A stretch of DNA of 64,000 bases from Neoarius graeffei (lineage: Eukaryota; Chordata; Actinopteri; Siluriformes; Ariidae). The notes under the pieces were generated by a model, which worked only from the letters and a program-made list of their open reading frames with translations, was not told the origin of the DNA and searched no databases. The position numbers and the translations under genes are program-made. Positions within the stretch are counted from its first letter, which is position 1, and each line of letters starts with the position of its first letter. Location: assembly GCF_027579695.1 (NCBI RefSeq), contig NC_083571.1:92632186-92696185 (forward strand), in the 5' to 3' direction. Of the stretch, positions 10,901 to 22,400 are shown piece by piece.

Positions 10901-11588
10901 CTGATGCATGTTGAAAGCTGGCCCCTGACACTTGTGGGTGGGGGGTTGGGAGATGGTCAAGCCCACGACAGATCCCACCCTAACTTCCTCGTCCTAAAAG
11001 GAAACGTAGCAACATGTGGGATCAAATCACAAGTTCCATGGGCGCTTTAATCCTCTCAAGATTAACAATTAAAACACCGCAACGTCTCATCACCTAATGA
11101 TCTGTGCAGTTAGTATTACAGTGTACGACGTATAAACAAATGAATCCAAATAACGTATTTACTTTCGGTCACCGAAAACTAAAAATAAATAAATAAAAAC
11201 CTAGCAGCACTTCCAGCTGCCTGCCACACCTGCTGACAGAGCAAATGGCACTCATTTCCTCAACATGGTCTAAACTCCCTGAGAAACTCCTACGATGACG
11301 GCTCAGCTGGAGCAGTGTTATTGTTTTCCAGATTAACAAGAAAAAGAAACAACGCTGGGGAGATTCCTACCCTGGTTCCTGAGTAGGCAGTCACGGGGGA
11401 GTCATATCCTGTCTGAGTCTTTAGCAAGCCCTGCCCTTTATTCTCCCTTGTGTATGGTCAGGGAAAGTCTACAAGGCAGGACTGACATGCCTACGAACAC
11501 ATAACGCAGCTGAATGAAGTGAGGCAAGTCTTTTTCAAGATGCCACAACGTTTCCTTACAATGCGGCATGATTACAAAATAAGGTCTT
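10901..11588. other. Unassigned sequence
   Basis: No credible coding frame or inverted ends. It contains several short homopolymer runs and nothing I can classify. Confidence 0.4.
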
Positions 11589-11750
11589 ACAAATTCACAA
11601 CCCCAAATCAGAAAAAAAAAAAAAAAAAATAGGGACGGTATGGAAAAAGCAAATAAAAAGAACGCAGTGATTTCTAAATTCACTGACTTGTATTTCATTG
11701 CGGACAGCATGAGCCCAAGATATTTCATGTTTCATTTCGTTTGTTAATAT
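11589..11750. mobile_element. Mariner-type MITE end fragment
   Basis: CACAACCCCAAATCAG followed by an A-run and TAGGGACGGTATGG resembles the first 30 bases of Tc1-like elements whose ends read ACAACCCCGATTCC, as at 38753. The opposite end is not found, so this is a solo terminus. Confidence 0.45.
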
Positions 11751-12237
11751 TAGAGATGAAAGTGGAGCAAAGAAAAAAATCCTGAACTTTTGAAAGTCAA
11801 ACTAAGGTGCGTGTGTGGTGGTGGTGATGGGTGGGGGGGGGGGAACGTCCCCCCCAAAAAATTAACATAACACGCAAAACCCTGCATTCTAGTACTTATT
11901 TTCACTAAAACAAGTTATAACTTTTAAGCCTTTTGCTTTCATGTACATTAATAGGGTTTCCCCAGGTTTGACCACCATAAATTTAAGACTTTAAGACCTT
12001 TTTAAGACCACTTAAACGAGAATTAAGACCTACATTGCACCCATTATGCGGTCGTAGAACACCAGATCAAATTCCCAATAATGACAAATGTTTCAAGTAA
12101 AAATACCTTTATTATAAAAGTTATATACTTAAGTCATTATGTGCATTGCTTGTCGAATCTTCACATTCAAGACAAAAAAAAAAATAAATCAAGTCTAAAC
12201 CTGGAAGAAAGGAGCACAACGTAGGGTCCAAGTCATG

Positions 12238-13517
12238 GCCTTAAAGGCACACAAAAATGCAATAGGCATACCAACACATTAATGCCAAAGGTGTGCACTC
12301 ACCAGTCAAAAAGCCAAACTGAGGGCCTAACTCGAGGCCTAAAGAACTGTCTCGGAACTAATTATGACCATGCACCCAGAGACGATACTTAAAATAAAAA
12401 AGTGATGTGGGTGTATTTTTTTAAATAAAATATCAGGGTTTTTTCTAGAAAAATTTAGTATAAGGGCGCTCACCATGGCAAGGGAGCGAAGCGCGCGGGG
12501 GGGGCCGGTTGTCCGTCCCCCCGTCCCTCCCTCCGCCGTGCGAAGCCTTTGAAAAATTGAGGCTACAATGGGACATTCTGAGGCTATCTGAGAGGGGAAT
12601 TGTAACACATTGTCAACATTGAAAAAGAAAAGTAATCTTCTGCCCCGGACAGTCTTTGGCTTTCTTCCGTTTCGTGCCGCGGGATGACATCTTTAAATGC
12701 CATTTAAACTCGCGAACTAATTCTGTCAAAAGCTCCCGCGCCGGTGGGTGAAAGGTCATTCAGTCTCGAGAAATCTCGCTCTACAAGTCAGCTGACCTTG
12801 TATGTAACCCATGTCAAATCTCGCGAGAGCAGCCGCGACAAGTAAACAACATGGCGCCTCAGTCTGGAAAACGCCAATTCGGATTGTTTTTGCACCGTCT
12901 GGCGGTGTATCTACTATGACTGGAATATTTTTGGAGTAATAACGTATTTGATGATCAGACACATTGTCACGTGGTGTTGCTGGGATGTTTTCACGGAGAA
13001 AAGATCGTTTTGAGAAAGATTGCATGTTGTGCAGTAGCATAAGTGCGACTTGGGGTTCAATCGGCATTTTGGTAAGGGGGCGCAGCGCCCCTGTTCCCTG
13101 GTTTAGACGAAAGCCTGAAATATCAAAACATTCACAACACTCTAAACAGACAAACTCTGTCTTAGTTTCCCAGCACTTGCTTCAACCATTTTACATTTTG
13201 TACCCTTGTAAACGAGGGAGGGAGAGAGATACAGAGGGGCATAGATAGATAAGAGATGAGGGGGATAGATGGGAAGAGAGATAGATAGAAAGAAAAGAGG
13301 TAAGCCGAAAGTCTTTTAAAGGTGCACAAAAATGCAATTGGCGTACCAATACTCAGTACAATGGTGTGCACTCACCAGCCAAAAAGCCAAACTGAGGGCC
13401 CAACTCGAGGCCTAAAGAACGGTCTCTAAACTAATTATGACCATGCACCCAGAGATGATAAACAGACAAACTCTGTCTTAGTTTCCCAGCATTCAACTTG
13501 CTTCAACCATTTTACAT
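12238..13517. repeat. Imperfect tandem duplication split by a hAT
   Basis: A segment at 12238-12385 (with GCCAAACTGAGGGCC and AATTATGACCATGCACCCAG) recurs at 13314-13461. A second segment at 13145-13200 (AACAGACAAACTCTGTCTTA) recurs at 13462-13517. In the second copy the two segments are adjacent. In the first copy they are separated by about 70 bp plus the hAT at 12434-13117, so the hAT went into one copy. Confidence 0.7.
12434..13117. mobile_element. Non-autonomous hAT-like element, 684 bp
   Basis: Left end CAGGGTTTTTTCTAGA and right end, read inverted, CAGGCTTTCGTCTAAA share 11 of 16 positions. AAATAT flanks both sides (12428-12433 and 13118-13123), a partial match to the 8-bp hAT pattern. 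No transposase frame is present. Confidence 0.65.
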
Positions 13518-13880
13518 TTTGAAGAATAAAAAGAAATGTAAATACTCCTAGTAAACAAGGGAGGGAGGGAAGACATAGATGTGGAGGTGGATAGATAAGA
13601 GACACAATGAGATAGATAGGAAAGAGGTATACAGATGGATAAGAGATTGATAGGAGAGAGAGTAATAGACATAATATAGATAGATAACAGAGAGGAAAGA
13701 TAAGATATAGATAGAATAGTGAGATATATAGATGGATAGGACAGAGTGGTAGACAGTTAAGAGAGAGAGACAGACCGACAGATAGATAGGAGATAGACAG
13801 ACAGGAGAAAGTGAGCGATAGACATATGAGAGAGTGTAAGAGAGAGAGACAGACAGATAGGAGAGTGGTGTCAGTAGATC
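13200..13880. repeat. GATA/GAGA-rich degenerate simple repeat
   Basis: A long purine-rich tract of GATA, GAGA and GACA words with no fixed period, interrupted by the duplicated segments at 13314-13517. It is low-complexity DNA with no gene. Confidence 0.8.
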
Positions 13881-13906
13881 ACAATAACATGAAATTACAA
13901 TAGTAC

Positions 13907-14740
13907 CTATAGGTTTCTAAGCTGAACAATCTCCTCATCTATATTCTTAAGTTCAGCCTGTTTTTCTCTGCGGCTCCTCCTGAAAGCATTTGATTTCGAA
14001 ATTAATTCCGCCATCTTGCTCCCTTGTTTCGTTTCCGCCTTCTCTGCTAAACTGTCTGCATCCCTTACTAGGCTATCGCACACTTGCTGAACAGATAACC
14101 TTTTCTTTTTCAATTGCTGCAATTCCTCCTCAATTGCTTTTCGCTTCAGGCCCTGTGCTTCTGATGTCTTTTTTTTTGCTTTTCGGTTTCGAGGTGCATT
14201 CTGTATCTGCTCCTTGCAGACACAACTGACGAAAGAAGTCCTGATGTTAGAGGAACCTTTAAGGCACCTCCGTGAAGCGATACATAATCACAAACGATTC
14301 ACAACACAAACAATCACAAACGCTTACTTTAAAATGTTTCAGTAGGTCTTCAGCTTTTGCGTGACCCATAAACTGGGAGCCAAGATATCTGGAGTTCACA
14401 CGGTCGCCACTCCAGTACCGGAGGTGGATGTCCATTTGTTTACTTTTCGTCGTCTTAAGACTTTCGTCGAACATTATGACGAATCCACCACTTGCCTCAT
14501 TAACGTCTTTGACCAACTCCTTCGTTATATAAGGAGCAAGACCGAATTTTGTTATGCAAGACGTTTTGTTTTTTTCCACAGGAGAACGTTGTAGCGACTT
14601 CCGAGTCTGGGAACATAGCCTTCAAGAGTTCGCTTATGCCCTCATTCGAGCTGTACGAGTGGTGTTCCGTAATTGTTTTTAAAATCCAGAGCACCTCTGC
14701 CCGAAGTGTCAGGGTTCCACCGACACCCAGGCCCGGCGCC
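13907..14740 (-). pseudogene. hAT-type transposase remnant, minus strand
   Basis: Minus-strand pieces in order: LRAEVLWILKTITEHHSYSS and LKAMFPDSEVATTFSCGKKQ (about 14740-14560), then after a frameshift FVIMFDESLKTTKSKQMDIH, RYWSGDRVNSRYLGSQFMGH and AEDLLKHFK (about 14480-14340). A GTAAGC donor follows at about 14333. A further frame at 13907-14122 is a basic, heptad-like coiled coil with AELKNIDEEIVQL. The FDES and YLGSQFMGHA wording is typical of an acidic catalytic region in fish hAT-like transposases. Frameshifts disable it. Confidence 0.6.
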
Positions 14741-14841
14741 AGGAACAGTTTACTAAGGGGGCAATTAGAAATCGCAAGGGGGCAAATATTTTTCATATAG
14801 TGTGTAGTCGTGATGGCGGTCTGACAACGCGTTTCAAACAA

Positions 14842-15502
14842 TTAACTGCGCCAACCACAAAACCACAGCCCCGAAGGTTGCTTTAGTACGGGAAAATCAT
14901 GTGGCATATTACCAGGGCAGTTGCGCTTTATCAGCACCCGTGCCCACCTGTTAACCCTCCCCTCCAATTTTCTCACAGACACGCGTTACAACCGGAAAGA
15001 TGCCAAACATAAAACAACACACACAAACCTACAGGCAAGTCCTTTACATTTAAAATACATACAAATAGCTCCGCGGCATGAAAACAAAACGTCAATGCAA
15101 GTCTAAGGTACTTGGCTCGGCGGCCAAAATCATAATTAAAAAAAAAAAAAAAAAAATCAACAGACCCCGCGGCTGCACCAGTAATAGCCTCCCTGACTCG
15201 CACCGAGTCAACGCCAACCACTTAATCTGCGATCCCAGTTTAGGTGTGTAGGGGACTAAACACTCTGAAGTGATGAATTTTCACCCCCGCTGCATGGGGG
15301 GTGACGTCAACGACACACATTCTTACGCTATTTGCGCACAAAGCGGACCATATATGAACACACACACCAGCATAAACAGAGATAAACTTAGCCTATAGAA
15401 AGAAAATGGATTCACAATATTGTGATTGAATTCGTTTAATTCGGAGGGGGAAAGACTACTCCCGTAAACTTGACTGCATATTACAGGATTGTGCACTTGT
15501 AA
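14842..15502. other. Unassigned sequence with a poly-A tract
   Basis: No supported gene. An A-run lies at about 15138-15157 and GTGACGTCAACG at 15301-15312. It probably belongs to older transposon debris, but I cannot name a family. Confidence 0.35.
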
Positions 15503-16163
15503 TGCCGCTTTTCCACTACAAACGCGGCTGAGTTGGGCTGAGCCGTGCCGTGCTGAGTCGAGCTGAGTGGGGCTGTTGGAGTTGCATTTCGACTACAACC
15601 GCGCTGAACCGTGCTGGCTGGAAGTGGGTGGACACATTGGGTGGAGTTAGCGAAAGTGGGTGGACGTCAGGTGATGTCGTTAAGCAGCGCAAACAGTGAC
15701 ATCAGTGATCTTTTAAGCGGTAGTCTCACGACCCGAATAGTAAACAATAAACATGGAGGACATGGAGTCGTTAGTGTTGCTGGTCTTGGTGCTGTGGCTT
15801 GTTGTCACCGACAACGCCAACAGATACTGGCAAGAGCGTATAGATGAGGCGAGGCGCATAAGGCTTCAGAAATTCTCGTAATTCGTAATTATTCTTCTTC
15901 CGGGTTTGCGGTGTTTACAGATCCCAGCGTGCTCGCGGGGCGTGTGTGGGCATGTGAGGACACTCCTCCTCACCAATCAGTGCACAGGGGAGTGTCTGCT
16001 CACGCCCCCAGCCTCACTCGGCTCGCTTCAGCCCCACTCCAAAACCCTGCGAGTTTTAGGGGCTAAGCAGGGCTGAAGCGAGCCGAGTCGTGCTGTTTTT
16101 TGGTAGTCGAAACGCGAGCCGTGTCGGGCTGAAGTGAGCTGAAAAAGGTAGTGGAAAAGGGCC
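15503..16163. mobile_element. TGCCGCTTTTCCACTAC MITE (copy 2), full length
   Basis: Both termini are present: TGCCGCTTTTCCACTAC at 15503 and GTAGTGGAAAAGGGCC ending at 16163. Subterminal GCTGAG and GAGCTGAA words are repeated. At about 15752-15880 it carries a small frame starting MEDMESLVLLVLVLWLVVTD, shared by the other copies. Ends resemble Harbinger-type elements, but the superfamily is inferred. Confidence 0.85.
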
Positions 16164-16866
16164 TTTAGACTGGTACCAAAATCCAGAATTGTGACACCCA
16201 AAGGCATTTTTGAGACAAAGTTGGCAAACAGTCTTATTTTGTCAATTTGGGTGTGCCGAATTCAAATCTGCAATAAGCCGAGCTCTATCTGACCTCTGTT
16301 GACCTCTAGAGGTCATTGAACTTTGGGCCTGTAAACGTCTCAGCTGAACCCAGTTTCTCAGCTTTCTAAGGAATGAAATGCACTAAAATGATTAATGAAG
16401 TTAGCAAATGGCCTTGTTTGTTAAATGTTTGGGTGCTGAATTCATTTTTCATTTGTAAAACGACATATGACCTCTGATAACCTCAAGGTCATTAAACTTG
16501 GCCTATAGGCCTATGCATTTAACGGCACTTTTAAACTGACTTTACTCCCCCAAAAAGAATATGAACAGACAAAAAAACAAATAGAAAGGAACAAATACAA
16601 CATTAAATGCCAGTCCATGTACATGTGACTTACTTTTCACAATGAGAATGCCGAGGCGATCACCTTACATAACATTGCATTACATTTAGCGGTTATTGTT
16701 TATACAAAGCTACTGAAAAAAGGACAGATTCAGCAGCATACAAAATGTGGGGGCTACAGGGTATACAGGTTAATCAGGGTTAGTATATATGAGAGTTTTT
16801 TTCTTTGTTGTTTGTTTTTTGTAAAGGCTTTACCCCGTTTAAAACAAAACAAAGAAAAAAAACTTT
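16164..16866. other. Unassigned sequence
   Basis: It includes an internal near-duplication of words such as GACCTCTNNTRACCTCNAGGTCATT (around 16290-16325 and 16465-16500), suggesting an old tandem repeat. No gene is seen. Confidence 0.4.
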
Positions 16867-16924
16867 CTTTCCGGTTTCCCCCACAGTCCAAAGACATGCA
16901 GGTTAGGTTAACTGGTGACTCTAA
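16867..16924 (+). mobile_element. SINE fragment
   Basis: TCCGGTTTCCCCCACAGTCC followed by AAAGACATGCAGGTTAGG is the body of the tRNA-headed SINE seen complete at 44953-45328. It is cut off by the MITE that starts at 16925. Confidence 0.85.
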
Positions 16925-18172
16925 TGCCGCTTTTCCACTACAAACGCGACTGAGCCGTGCCGTGCCGAGTCGGGCTGAGCGGGGCTGTTGGAGTTGCATT
17001 TCGACTACAACCGCGCTGAACCGTGCTGGCTGGAAGTGGGTGGACACATTGGGTGGAGTTAGCGAAAGTGGGTGGACGTCACGTGATGTCGTTAAGCAGC
17101 GCAAACAGTGACATCAGTGACAGTGGCGGAACAAGTCAGAGCCGGGCCGGGGGCGGGGCAAATGACCGGGCCCTTTATTAAAGCTTATCATAACATCATT
17201 TTAGGCTACAAAATGTCCGCAACTGCGGTGTTTACCAATTTCAACACTACCGGGTGCAACTATGTTATTTAGTACATCAAGTCCTTCAAACGAACATGTA
17301 ACTCAGAAACAAAAAACATTAGGATACTGTACATGGCTCATAATAAAACATCAATAGCCTATACTGCGCACATTATTTGAAGGGCATACGAATGAGCGCT
17401 CAGAGGTTGCAACGGTGACAGGAAGAGTCAGAAATAAAAGGAGGGCGGTGCAAACCTCACTGAATGCACTGTGTTTACCAATTTCAACACTCCGGGGTGC
17501 AACTATGTTATTTTGTACATTAAGTCCTTCAAACGAACATGTAACTCAGAAACAAAAAAAACATTCGGCGACATACTGTACATGGCTCATGATAAAACAT
17601 CAATAGCCTACTGCGCGCATTATTTGAAGGGCATACGACGAGCCTTGCGCTCCGCGAACTCCTCCACGATGCTCTGTAAGTCACTGATTCAGTGATCTTT
17701 TAAGCGGTAGTCTCACGACCCGAATAGTAAACAATAAACATCGAGGACATGGAGTCGTTAGTGTTGCTGGTCTTGGTGCTGTGGCTTGTTGTCACCGACA
17801 ACGCGGACAGATACTGGCAAGAGCGTATAGATGAGGCGAGGCGCATAAGGCTTCAGAAATTCTCGTAATTCATAATTATTATTCTTCCGGGTTTGCGGTG
17901 TTTACAGATCCCAGCGCGCTCGCGGGGCGTGTGTGGGCATGTGAGGACACTCCTCCTCACCAATCAGTGCACAGGGGAGTGTCTGCTCACACCCCCAGCC
18001 TCAGTCGGCACGGTTTGGCTCGCTTCAGCCCCACTCCAAAACGGTGCGAGTTTTAGGGGCTAAGCAGGGCTGAAACGAGCTGAGTCGTGCTGGTTTTTGG
18101 TAGTCGAAACGCGAGCCGTGTCGGGCTGAAGTGAGCTGAAGTGAGCTGAAAAAGGGTAGTGGAAAAGGGCCA
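16925..18172. mobile_element. TGCCGCTTTTCCACTAC MITE (copy 3), interrupted
   Basis: Same ends and internal sequence as the copy at 15503, separated into 16925-17120 and 17688-18172 by a hAT-like insertion. The small shared frame is at about 17749-17865. Two GTGAGCTGAA decamers precede the right terminus. Confidence 0.85.
17121..17687. mobile_element. hAT-like insertion in the MITE, internally duplicated
   Basis: Starts CAGTGGCGGAACAAG and ends AAGTCACTG. Flanks ATCAGTGA (17113-17120) and TTCAGTGA (17688-17695) match at 7 of 8 positions. A block of about 180 bp (17223-17405) is repeated at 17468-17650 with small changes. No transposase is present. Confidence 0.7.
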
Positions 18173-18556
18173 TATGTGTGCATGTAAAACCCCCGCCCGC
18201 ACGACCCCTCCCCTTGTCCTTATCACAGGTCTGTGTGTGCGCGGCTGTGTCAGCATTTCACACACACACCCACAATAACTAGTCCCCAGTAGTTAGGATT
18301 GATACATATGTCTAAAACAGGGTTAGTATTAAATTCAGGCTTTTTGAAATAATCCTACCTTAATACAGTTGAATTCTACGATTGCAACGTAAGAATCATA
18401 ACAACCAATCAGATTTGTTCTACCGTGCCAGTTTTAGTCGTGATTTATGTGAAATGTATTTTGTGCAATGCGCAACCACTTAATATTTCGTATTTGAAAA
18501 TGCAAATTATTAATACGTCTATAATACATTATATTTTCATAAGAAAACAATTAAGT
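18173..18556. other. Unassigned sequence
   Basis: GT/CA-rich at first (18173-18275), then AT-rich. No gene or recognisable repeat. Confidence 0.4.
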
Positions 18557-18738
18557 GATCTTGGCTCAGGTGGATAAAGCGCCATACCATAAATCCGGGG
18601 ACCCGGGTTCGATTCAGGCCCGAGGTCATTTCCCGATCCCTCCCCGTCTCTCTCTCCCACTCATTTCCTGTCTCTACACTGTCCTATCCAATAAAGGTGA
18701 AAAAAGCCCAAAAAAAATCTTTAAAAAAAAAAAAAAAA
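18557..18738 (+). mobile_element. tRNA-derived SINE, family 2
   Basis: A tRNA-like head has an A box (TGGCTCAGGTGGATAAAG) and a B box (GGGTTCGATTC). A CT-rich body follows (TCATTTCCTGTCTCTACACT), then TATCCAATAAAGGTG and an A-rich tail. A second copy is at 42737-42897. These internal RNA polymerase III boxes are what such SINEs use for transcription. It is not a functional tRNA gene. Confidence 0.85.
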
Positions 18739-19018
18739 CGACCAGGGCCACAAAAAGTTGGTTTGAAACGCGACTACAATTTGAGAAGTACGAATACTAG
18801 AATAAAAATGAAAACATTCCTTCCTTGAAGTACCTTTCTTTTCCTCAACTCAAAGTTTGTGAATTCTAGTAAAAGGTTAGTTCTAAAGCGCAAAATTCAA
18901 AGCCGTTTGTGAGTTTTCAGATTGCTCCACAATACCCACAACTTTCCCGAACTCTGACCTTTCCCATGATTCACTGCTGCATCATAGTGGAAGCCAGGAT
19001 CTTTCTTCTGCTCCACTG
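18739..19018. other. Unassigned AT-rich sequence
   Basis: Short gap between a SINE and a TIR element with no gene seen. Confidence 0.4.
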
Positions 19019-19410
19019 TTACCCCTTTTCCACCAAATCAGTTCCAGGGCTGGTTCGGGGCCAGTGCTGGTTCACAACTCGTTCAACTTGTGAACCAGCT
19101 GAGAACCAGTTTGCTTTTCCATAGCTCGGGGTGCTAAGGGGAGCCACGTCATTACGTCACTGTATACGTCAGTTATGTCGCTGCATTTGCATAAACCTTG
19201 GCGCGAACATCGAAGCAACAACACAGAGAAGAAGCAGCAACAGCAATAATAAATGACTGCTGCTTTACTGCATCCATGATATCTCGTCGCTTATTTAAAA
19301 ATGGCACCTTCTCGCAGTCTTGCTATTGTTGTTGGTCTTAACAACTCCGCCCCCCCGCTGACATAAGCAGTTCTTTCCTCTAGCCCAGTAAAGAGCTGGT
19401 GCTACCCCAG

Positions 19411-22400
19411 GGCTCGTGAGTGCGACTGGTTTAGTCGCACTTGCGACTAGAATTTTGAGGGTGCGACTATATTTGAAATCACGGTCGCAGAGTGCGCCAA
19501 TAAAAAAAAAAAAATGAGCAAAAATTAAGGCCTGCGCCTATATAATGGCTGCAGAACAAAGCCGCCGTCTGGAGGGAAAAAAAAAAAAAAAAGCTTCAAG
19601 TCGGCTGGTTGACTGAAGCGCGAAAACCAAGTCCCCGCCCACCCCCGGCAGAAACATGCGATCAAATTAATTTTTATAACCCCCCAGCCGGCTGACACGT
19701 GCCATTCGCCCGCTACGCGAAACCCGGAAGTAGCACTAGTGCTGCGCCGGCCGTTCCAAGAAATTTTCCATGATGTAATGCATCCTGCGAGACAGCTGAT
19801 CATGATTGGCGAATCAACTTGCTAAACGATCAGCTGACCATAATCAGCAAATCAAGGAGCAGATTGATAAAGATAAACAACAAACACGGTTAGTAAGCGT
19901 GCGTATGATTGGTCAGAAGTTTCTGCGGCCCTGTGGTCTCTGTTCAGACAAGATGAAGCGCTTCATTGCAGAGTTCCACATGACTCTGCCTGCTATTATC
20001 ATTTTTTGTTTATTTTTTTCAACAGTTGACTTGTGTTCTATAGGATGTTCTGTCAGGTCAGTATGCCTGTGCACCGCTGTATAGGATGTTCTGTCAGGTC
20101 AGTATGCCTGTGCACCGCTCTATAGGATGTTCTGTCAGGTCAGTATGCCTGTGCACCGCTGTATAGGATGTTCTGTCAGGTCAGTATGCCTGTGCACCGC
20201 TCTATAGGATGTTCTGTCAGGTCAGTATGCCTGTGCACCGCTCCATAGGATGTTCTGTCAGGTCAGTATGCCTGTGCAACGCTCCATAGGATGTTCTGTC
20301 GGGTCAGTATGCCTGTGCACCGCTCTATAGGATGTTCTGTCGGGTCCGTATGCCTGTGCACCGCTCTATAGGATGTTCTGTCGGGTCCGTATGCCTGTGC
20401 ACCGCTCTATAGTATGTTCTGTCGGGTCCGTATGCCTGTGCACCGCTCTATAGGATGTTCTGTCGGGTCAGTATGCCTGTGCACCGCTCTATAGGATGTT
20501 CTGTCGGGTCAGTATGCCTGTGCACCGCTCTATAGGATGTTCTGTCGGGTCAGTATGCCTGTGCACCGCTCTATAGGATGTTCTGTCGGGTCAGTATGCC
20601 TGTGCACCGCTCTATAGGATGTTCTGTCGGGTCCGTATGCCTGTGCACCGCTCTATAGTATGTTCTGTCGGGTCCGTATGCCTGTGCACCGCTCTATAGG
20701 ATGTTCTGTCGGGTCAGTATGCCTGTGCACCGCTCTATAGGATGTTCTGTCGGGTCAGTATGCCTGTGCACCGCTCTATAGGATGTTCTGTCGGGTCAGT
20801 ATGCCTGTGCACCGCTCTATAGGATGTTCTGTCGGGTCAGTATGCCTGTGCACCGCTCTATAGGATGTTCTGTCGGGTCCGTATGCCTGTGCACCGCTCT
20901 ATAGGATGTTCTGTCGGGTCAGTATGCCTGTGCACCGCTCTATAGGATGTTCTGTCGGGTCAGTATGCCTGTGCACCGCTCTATAGGATGTTCTGTCGGG
21001 TCAGTATGCCTGTGCACCGCTCTATAGGATGTTCTGTCGGGTCAGTATGCCTGTGCACCGCTCTATAGGATGTTCTGTCGGGTCAGTATGCCTGTGCACC
21101 GCTCTATAGGATGTTCTGTCGGGTCCGTATGCCTGTGCACCGCTCTATAGGATGTTCTGTCGGGTCCGTATGCCTGTGCACCGCTCTATAGTATGTTCTG
21201 TCGGGTCCGTATGCCTGTGCACCGCTCTATAGTATGTTCTGTCGGGTCAGTATGCCTGTGCACCGCTCTATAGTATGTTCTGTCGGGTCAGTATGCCTGT
21301 GCACCGCTCTATAGGATGTTCTGTCGGGTCAGTATGCCTGTGCACCGCTCTATAGGATGTTCTGTCGGGTCAGTATGCCTGTGCACCGCTCTATAGGATG
21401 TTCTGTCGGGTCAGTATGCCTGTGCACCGCTCTATAGGATGTTCTGTCAGGTCCGTATGCCTGTGCACCGCTCTATAGTATGTTCTGTCGGGTCAGTATG
21501 CCTGTGCACCGCTCTATAGGATGTTCTGTCGGGTCAGTATGCCTGTGCACCGCTCTATAGGATGTTCTGTCGGGTCAGTATGCCTGTGCACCGCTCTATA
21601 GGATGTTCTGTCGGGTCAGTATGCCTGTGCACCGCTCTATAGGATGTTCTGTCAGGTCCGTATGCCTGTGCACCGCTCTATAGTATGTTCTGTCGGGTCA
21701 GTATGCCTGTGCACCGCTCTATAGTATGTTCTGTCGGGTCCGTATGCCTGTGCACCGCTCTATAGGATGTTCTGTCGGGTCAGTATGCCTGTGCACCGCT
21801 CTATAGGATGTTCTGTCGGGTCAGTATGCCTGTGCACCGCTCTATAGGATGTTCTGTCGGGTCAGTATGCCTGTGCACCGCTCTATAGGATGTTCTGTCG
21901 GGTCAGTATGCCTGTGCACCGCTCTATAGGATGTTCTGTCGGGTCCGTATGCCTGTGCACCGCTCTATAGTATGTTCTGTCGGGTCCGTATGCCTGTGCA
22001 CCGCTCTATAGGATGTTCTGTCGGGTCAGTATGCCTGTGCACCGCTCTATAGGATGTTCTGTCGGGTCAGTATGCCTGTGCACCGCTCTATAGGATGTTC
22101 TGTCGGGTCAGTATGCCTGTGCACCGCTCTATAGGATGTTCTGTCGGGTCCGTATGCCTGTGCACCGCTCTATAGGATGTTCTGTCGGGTCAGTATGCCT
22201 GTGCACCGCTCTATAGGATGTTCTGTCGGGTCAGTATGCCTGTGCACCGCTCTATAGGATGTTCTGTCGGGTCAGTATGCCTGTGCACCGCTCTATAGGA
22301 TGTTCTGTCGGGTCAGTATGCCTGTGCACCGCTCTATAGGATGTTCTGTCGGGTCAGTATGCCTGTGCACCGCTCTATAGGATGTTCTGTCGGGTCAGTA

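Noticed and set aside
18557-18640. Functional tRNA gene
   Set aside because: It has A and B boxes but is followed by the SINE body and tail and recurs at 42737; the cloverleaf is not maintained.
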